Positions 59,455 through 64,000 of a stretch of DNA of 64,000 bases are shown here, piece after piece (within the stretch, counting starts at the first letter, position 1; every line of letters starts with the position of its first letter). The stretch is taken from the NCBI RefSeq assembly GCF_009183365.2, contig NZ_CP068230.1, positions 3,625,001 through 3,689,000 on the forward strand, in the 5' to 3' direction. The translations under genes were made by a program, and so were the position numbers. The stretch comes from Shewanella algae. Lineage in GTDB: Bacteria; Pseudomonadota; Gammaproteobacteria; Enterobacterales; Shewanellaceae. The notes beneath the pieces were generated by a model that saw only the letters and a program-made list of their open reading frames with translations, was not told the origin of the DNA and did no database searches.

Positions 59455-60125
59455 TGAATTTCTACGACCAATTACAACAAGCAACCCAGAGCGGACGCGA
59501 GTATCTGCTGGCCAGTCCCATCATAGGCAAATGCCTGCAAGGAGAGATAAGCCTGGAGGAATATGTCGCCTTCCTGCACCAGGCCTATCACCATGTGAAG
59601 CACACTTCGCCGCTGCTCATGGCCACAGGCGCCAGACTGCCGGAAAGCAAGGAATGGCTCAGGGTGGCGGTAGCCGAGTATATCGAAGAGGAGCAAGGCC
59701 ACCAGGAGTGGATCCTCAATGACATAGCCGCCTGCGGTTTTGACAAGGAAAAGGCCAGGCGCAGCACGCCGCTATTTGCCACAGAGGTCATGGTGGCTTA
59801 CGCCTACGACATGGTGAATCGGGTAAGTCCGCTGGGCTTTTTCGGCATGGTCAATGTACTGGAAGGCACCAGCATTAATCTGGCGCTGCTGGCGGCCGAG
59901 AAAGTGCAATCGCGCCTGGGGCTGCCGGATTCAGCCTTCAGTTATCTCAAGTCTCACGGCGAGCTGGACAAGCAACATATCCATTTCTTTGAGGGGCTGA
60001 TGAACCGGATTGAGGATCGCGATGAACAGGCCTTGATCATTCACGCCGCCAACAATTTCTACCGCCTCTACGGCAATATCTTCCGCGAGCTGGCGCCGGC
60101 CCAGGCCTTGGCGCTGGCCTCCTGA
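59454..60125 (+). CDS. Haem-oxygenase-like iron enzyme (TenA/UndA-like)
   Basis: 223 aa, all helical. HHVKHTSPLL, EYIEEEQGHQEWILNDI (Glu80 and His83) and HGELDKQHIHFF (Asp172, His175) fit the metal-ligand pattern of haem-oxygenase-like iron oxidases such as UndA. It lacks the thiaminase Cys signature of true TenA as far as I can see. Placed behind an acyl ligase and before a dehydrogenase, it may oxidise or decarboxylate an activated acid. The reaction is a guess from the family. Confidence 0.83.
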   Translation: MNFYDQLQQATQSGREYLLASPIIGKCLQGEISLEEYVAFLHQAYHHVKHTSPLLMATGARLPESKEWLRVAVAEYIEEEQGHQEWILNDIAACGFDKEKARRSTPLFATEVMVAYAYDMVNRVSPLGFFGMVNVLEGTSINLALLAAEKVQSRLGLPDSAFSYLKSHGELDKQHIHFFEGLMNRIEDRDEQALIIHAANNFYRLYGNIFRELAPAQALALAS

Positions 60126-60139
60126 AAACGGTGACCAAT

Positions 60140-60985
60140 ATGGAACTCAAGTATCTGAATGTCATCATCACAGGCGCCAGTGGTGGCATCGGCAGCGCCA
60201 TCGCCAGGGCGCTGGCCGCCAAAGGCGCCAGACTGCTGCTCTGCGGCCGGGATCAAGCCAAACTCGATGCCTTGAAACAGAGCCTTGCCGGGGAGCATCA
60301 CACCTTAAGCGCCGATCTGACCAGCAGTGGCGGTCAGTGTCAGCTGCATCAGGCCGCCGGGGTGTTCAGCCCCAAGGTGTTGATTAACTGCCTCGGGGTC
60401 AATCAGCTCAGCATGTTGGAAGCCAGCGACACCTGTGATACCCGCGCCATGATGGCGGTGAACCTGGAGGCGCCCATCAACTGTTGCCGCACCCTGCTGC
60501 CCTTGCTCAAACGTCAGTCCGAGGCCGCCATCATCAATGTCGGCTCCATTCTCGGCAGCATAGGCTACCCGGGTTCCAGTCTTTATTGCGCCAGCAAGTT
60601 TGGCCTCAGAGGCTTTACCGAAGCACTGGAGCGGGAGTTGGCCGACAGCAAGATTAAGGTGCTCTATTTCGCCCCCAGAGCCACGGATACCGAACTCAAC
60701 ACAGAATCGATGCGCCAGCTCAATTCGGCGCTCGGCAACCGTCAGGACAGCCCGGAGTGGGTGGCCGACATCCTCTGCCGCGATCTGGCCGATAATCGCC
60801 GGGGCCGCCGTTTTATCGGTTGGCCGGAAAAGCTGTTTGTGCGGATAAACGCCCTGCTGCCCGGCCTGGTTAACAATGATACCCGCAAGAAACTGCCACT
60901 TATCCGCCAGTTTTGCCAAAGGGCCATGCCAATACAAGACACGGCCAACCCCATCACCGAAGGAGAGAAACATGAAGCCATTTAA
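60140..60985 (+). CDS. Short-chain dehydrogenase/reductase
   Basis: Start taken at ATG 60140; a GTG nine bases earlier is possible. About 281 aa. The Rossmann motif NVIITGASGGIGSAIARAL binds NAD(P), NCLGVNQ is the structural NxxG-type motif, and YCASKFGLRGF holds the catalytic Tyr and Lys (YxxxK) with the upstream Ser in VGSILGS. It is an NAD(P)-dependent oxidoreductase of unknown substrate. Its last bases overlap the TPR gene. Confidence 0.92.
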   Translation: MELKYLNVIITGASGGIGSAIARALAAKGARLLLCGRDQAKLDALKQSLAGEHHTLSADLTSSGGQCQLHQAAGVFSPKVLINCLGVNQLSMLEASDTCDTRAMMAVNLEAPINCCRTLLPLLKRQSEAAIINVGSILGSIGYPGSSLYCASKFGLRGFTEALERELADSKIKVLYFAPRATDTELNTESMRQLNSALGNRQDSPEWVADILCRDLADNRRGRRFIGWPEKLFVRINALLPGLVNNDTRKKLPLIRQFCQRAMPIQDTANPITEGEKHEAI

Positions 60986-61625
60986 ACTCTTGTGCCTGAG
61001 CGCAGCGCTGCTGGTGAGTCCTTCGCTCTGGGCCGATGACGCCAGCGATCTGGCCGTCAAACAGTTGCAACACGACTGGGCCATCAACAACTATCAACTC
61101 AGCGGCGACGAGCAGGAAAAAGCCTTCGTTAAACTGCTGAAGCTGGCAGATGAGTCGGTGCAGTCCCACCCCCAAAGTACAGGAGTGCGCATCTGGCACG
61201 GGATTATCAACTCTACCTATGCCGGGGTCAGCGGCGGCCTCGGTGCCCTCAAATATGCCAAGCGGGCTCGCAGTGATTTCGAGCAGGCGCTTAAGCAAGA
61301 TCCCACCGCGCTCAAGGGCTCAGCCTACACCAGTCTCGGGGTGCTTTACTACAAGGTGCCCGGCTGGCCGCTGGGCTTTGGAGACGATGACAAGGCCGAG
61401 GAGTTGCTGAAACAGGCGTTGGAGCTCAACCCCGATGGCATAGACAGCAACTACTTCTACGGCGACTTCCTGCTGGAAGAAGACAGGTATGACGAAGCCC
61501 TGCCTTTCCTGCAAAAGGCGCTCGAAGCCGCCCCAAGGCCAGGGCGCGAGCTGGCAGATGCGGGTCGCAAGCAGGAAATCAAGGCAGCACTCGCCAAAAT
61601 CGCCGCCTATCGCGATAACAGTTGA
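60972..61625 (+). CDS. Periplasmic TPR protein
   Basis: Start at ATG 60972 behind GGAGAG, giving a signal peptide (MKPFKLLCLSAALLVSPSLWADD); 217 aa. Three to four TPR-like helix pairs (AKRARSDFEQALKQDPTALKGSAYTSLGVLYY; AEELLKQALELNPDGIDSNYFYGDFLLEEDRYDEALPFLQKALEAAP). It may be a scaffold at the membrane for the product of this operon. It is the last gene; a terminator follows. Confidence 0.9.
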   Translation: MKPFKLLCLSAALLVSPSLWADDASDLAVKQLQHDWAINNYQLSGDEQEKAFVKLLKLADESVQSHPQSTGVRIWHGIINSTYAGVSGGLGALKYAKRARSDFEQALKQDPTALKGSAYTSLGVLYYKVPGWPLGFGDDDKAEELLKQALELNPDGIDSNYFYGDFLLEEDRYDEALPFLQKALEAAPRPGRELADAGRKQEIKAALAKIAAYRDNS

Positions 61626-61697
61626 TCAAAACCTGTGTTGAGAAGCGGCACATCTGCAGCCAAAGCCTGCCCGGCTCAAACGGCATAAACAGCATAG

Positions 61698-61724
61698 AAA
61701 ACGCAGGCCGGAGCCTGCGTTTTT
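61698..61724 (+). terminator. Terminator of the haemolysin operon
   Basis: AAAACGCAGGC pairs with GCCTGCGTTTTT across CGGA, followed by T. It lies about 75 bp behind the TPR gene. Confidence 0.9.
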
Positions 61725-61788
61725 ATGTCTGTGCGTTTGAGGGTTTTCCCTTGAGCTCCAAACCATTGAAAGCCTGAATATCTATGAT

Positions 61789-62295
61789 TCAGGGCGCCAG
61801 CGCTTCACGGGTAAATTCCGAGTGGTCACACTCGGGGCAATCGGGAATGATGCCGGGGAACTCGAAGTCCATCTCATGGCCGCAGTTACTGCAGACCATC
61901 TTGCCCTGACTGACGATATCGCCGCTCTGATAATAACCATGGTGTTTGAACTCATGGGCCAGTTCGTGCCACTCCACCTGGCTGCGGTCACTGATTTCGC
62001 CCAGCCAATGCCAGAGGGTGTTTTCCAGTGTCAACATAGTGGGGCTGTAACTGATGTCATCTTCCGTTTGGCTCTGGATATAACTGGCGATATCCCGCTT
62101 GAGGAACTCCTCGACCAGAGACAGCTCGGCCTCACCGGCCTGCTGCTTGATGGCCAAATACTCTTTCCCTTCCTTGATAGAGTTAAATAAGCTCTTAACT
62201 GTCAATGAGTTATCTTGGTTATACTGTTGTTTGACTCTGTCAATCAAGGCCTGATACAGCGCCAGTAACTCCGTACTTCTCTCACTCATGGCCAA
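61789..62295 (-). CDS. ybeL: Zinc-ribbon protein YbeL
   Basis: 168 aa. Long N-terminal helices (ELLALYQALIDRVKQQYNQ) and a C-terminal zinc ribbon with two pairs of Cys (VCSNCGHEMDFEFPG; DCPECDH). This is the YbeL/DUF1451 family of unknown function. It is divergent from leuS, the arrangement seen in E. coli. Confidence 0.93.
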   Translation of the reverse strand: MAMSERSTELLALYQALIDRVKQQYNQDNSLTVKSLFNSIKEGKEYLAIKQQAGEAELSLVEEFLKRDIASYIQSQTEDDISYSPTMLTLENTLWHWLGEISDRSQVEWHELAHEFKHHGYYQSGDIVSQGKMVCSNCGHEMDFEFPGIIPDCPECDHSEFTREALAP

Positions 62296-62411
62296 TACTC
62301 CTTTAAGACGAACCTTTCTTAATGACTCACTTCTGGTTTATTCTATGCAGATCTAAACGGCGCAGTATAGCGCGCATGTCAAAATAATGGGCGGCATTGC
62401 CGAAAAACCTG

Positions 62412-64000
62412 ATGCAAGAGCAATATAATCCCTCAGAAATCGAAGCCAAAGTGCAAACGCACTGGGCAGAAAAGAAAACTTTTGAAGTCACCGAAGATCC
62501 GAGTAAAGAGAAGTTCTACTGCCTCTCTATGTTCCCCTATCCTTCAGGTCGGCTGCATATGGGACACGTGCGTAACTACACCATAGGTGACGTAGTTTCC
62601 CGTTTCCAGCGTCTGCAGGGTAAAAATGTGCTTCAGCCCATCGGCTGGGATGCCTTCGGTCTGCCGGCAGAAAATGCCGCGATCAAGAACGCCACTGCGC
62701 CGGCGCCTTGGACCTATGAAAACATAGATTACATGAAGAACCAGCTGAAAATGCTGGGTTTCGGCTACGACTGGAGCCGTGAGATTGCCACCTGTACCCC
62801 GGAATACTATCGCTGGGAACAGTGGTTCTTCACCAAACTGTATGAAAAAGGCTTGGTGTACAAGAAAACAGCTTCAGTCAACTGGTGCCCCAATGACCAG
62901 ACTGTACTGGCCAACGAGCAAGTTATCGATGGTTGCTGCTGGCGCTGCGACACTGTGGTTGAGCAGAAAGAGATCCCTCAGTGGTTTATCAAGATCACTC
63001 AGTACGCCGAAGAGCTGCTGAACGATATCGATACCCTCGAAGGTTGGCCTGAGCAGGTCAAGACCATGCAGCGTAACTGGATTGGTCGTTCCGAAGGGGT
63101 CGAGATGACCTTCAAGGTGGCCGGTTCCGACGATAGCTTCGACATCTACACCACACGTCCGGATACCGTGATGGGCGTGACCTATGTGGCCATCGCCGCC
63201 GCTCACCCGCTGGCCGAGAAAGCCGCCGCCAACAACCCGGCGCTGGCAGCCTTTGTTGAAGAGTGCAAGCAGAGCACTGCCTCCGAGGCCGAGCTGGCCA
63301 CCATGGAGAAGAAAGGCGTCGATACCGGGCTCAAGGCGATCCACCCGCTGACAGGCGAAGAAGTCCCGGTTTGGGCCGCCAACTTTGTCCTGATGAACTA
63401 TGGTACCGGCGCCGTGATGTCGGTTCCCGGCCACGACCAGCGTGACTATGAGTTCGCCACCAAGTATGGCCTTGCCATCAAGGGCGTGATTAAGCCTGCC
63501 GACGGCGAGCTGGATATCTCTGAAGCCGCTTACACTGAAAAAGGCATACTGTTCAACTCAGCCGAGTTCGATGGTCTGGACTTTGAAGCCGCCTTCAACG
63601 CCATCGCCGACAAGCTGAGTGCCGAAGGCAAAGGCAAGCGCCAGGTTAATTTCCGTCTGCGCGACTGGGGCGTCAGCCGCCAGCGCTACTGGGGCGCACC
63701 TATCCCTATGGTGACTCTGGAAGACGGCACTGTGATGCCGACACCTGAAGAACAACTGCCGGTCATTCTGCCGGAAGACGTGGTCATGGATGGGGTCCAA
63801 AGCCCAATCAAGGCCGACAAAGAGTGGGCCAAAACCACAGTCAACGGCCAAAATGCCCTGCGCGAAACCGACACCTTCGACACCTTTATGGAGTCCAGCT
63901 GGTACTATGCCCGCTACTGCTCGCCCAAGGCAGATCAGATGCTGGATCCAGCCAAGGCCGACTACTGGCTGCCGGTAGATCAATACATAGGCGGTATCGA
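62412..64000 (+). CDS. leuS: Leucyl-tRNA synthetase, N-terminal part, cut by window edge
   Basis: Begins MQEQYNPSEIEAKVQTHW at 62412 and is open to the end (529 codons of about 860). The class I HIGH-type motif is FPYPSGRLHMGHVRNY. WCPNDQTVLANEQV with CWRCD forms the zinc-binding insert, and TTRPDTVMGVTYV starts the editing domain. KMSKS lies beyond the window. It charges tRNA-Leu; one cognate tRNA gene is at 47311-47395. Confidence 0.98.
   Translation, partial: MQEQYNPSEIEAKVQTHWAEKKTFEVTEDPSKEKFYCLSMFPYPSGRLHMGHVRNYTIGDVVSRFQRLQGKNVLQPIGWDAFGLPAENAAIKNATAPAPWTYENIDYMKNQLKMLGFGYDWSREIATCTPEYYRWEQWFFTKLYEKGLVYKKTASVNWCPNDQTVLANEQVIDGCCWRCDTVVEQKEIPQWFIKITQYAEELLNDIDTLEGWPEQVKTMQRNWIGRSEGVEMTFKVAGSDDSFDIYTTRPDTVMGVTYVAIAAAHPLAEKAAANNPALAAFVEECKQSTASEAELATMEKKGVDTGLKAIHPLTGEEVPVWAANFVLMNYGTGAVMSVPGHDQRDYEFATKYGLAIKGVIKPADGELDISEAAYTEKGILFNSAEFDGLDFEAAFNAIADKLSAEGKGKRQVNFRLRDWGVSRQRYWGAPIPMVTLEDGTVMPTPEEQLPVILPEDVVMDGVQSPIKADKEWAKTTVNGQNALRETDTFDTFMESSWYYARYCSPKADQMLDPAKADYWLPVDQYIGGI

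Overview
The window reads as one chromosome segment of a gammaproteobacterium, most probably a Shewanella. This is inferred from gene content and order, not from a search: a periplasmic tetraheme flavocytochrome c, the hemA-prfA-prmC-sirB2-sirB1 block with kdsA, the miaB-ybeZ-ybeY-ybeX-lnt block, an E. coli-like Met/Leu/Gln tRNA operon, and yajG/ampG/yajQ.

Layout. 1-3300: a partial secreted protein, a 265-bp MITE, and a PepSY + PhoP/PhoQ-like two-component operon. 3300-10780: accessory region 1, with 90-bp inverted-end repeats, an integrase-less gene-cassette array on the minus strand (unknown 109-aa protein; Thoeris thsA-thsB; a RAYT remnant plus GNAT acetyltransferase; a lipoprotein gene split by an ISL3 element) and a conserved leader. 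10781-38277: mostly core genes: DUF3300 protein, grxB with a frameshifted sterol-desaturase homologue, yajG, cyclophilin, ampG, yajQ, panE, a LysR/DUF819 pair, porin, flavocytochrome c, a transporter gene split by a second MITE, kdsA, a second DUF819 gene, sirB1-sirB2-prmC-prfA-hemA, and divergent lolB-ispE-prs. 38278-44495: accessory region 2, built like region 1, with a cassette array carrying a HEPN-motif protein and an RloC-like anticodon nuclease. 44496-64000: an exported aminotransferase, two small secreted proteins, six tRNAs, ychF, pth, a ubiF-like gene, miaB-ybeZYX-lnt, a five-gene operon (thermostable haemolysin, AMP-ligase, haem-oxygenase-like enzyme, SDR, TPR), ybeL and the start of leuS.

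The most notable structure is shared by the two accessory regions. Each is a string of 90-bp repeats separated by either a roughly 300-bp multi-hairpin module or a cassette array. Most hairpins keep their pairing while the bases change between copies (covariation), so folding appears to be selected. Both arrays abut a near-identical leader of about 650 bp, and the sequences part at a GTT triplet, as expected for integron recombination. Several cassettes look like anti-phage systems (Thoeris, RloC, a HEPN protein). No integron integrase is present in the window.
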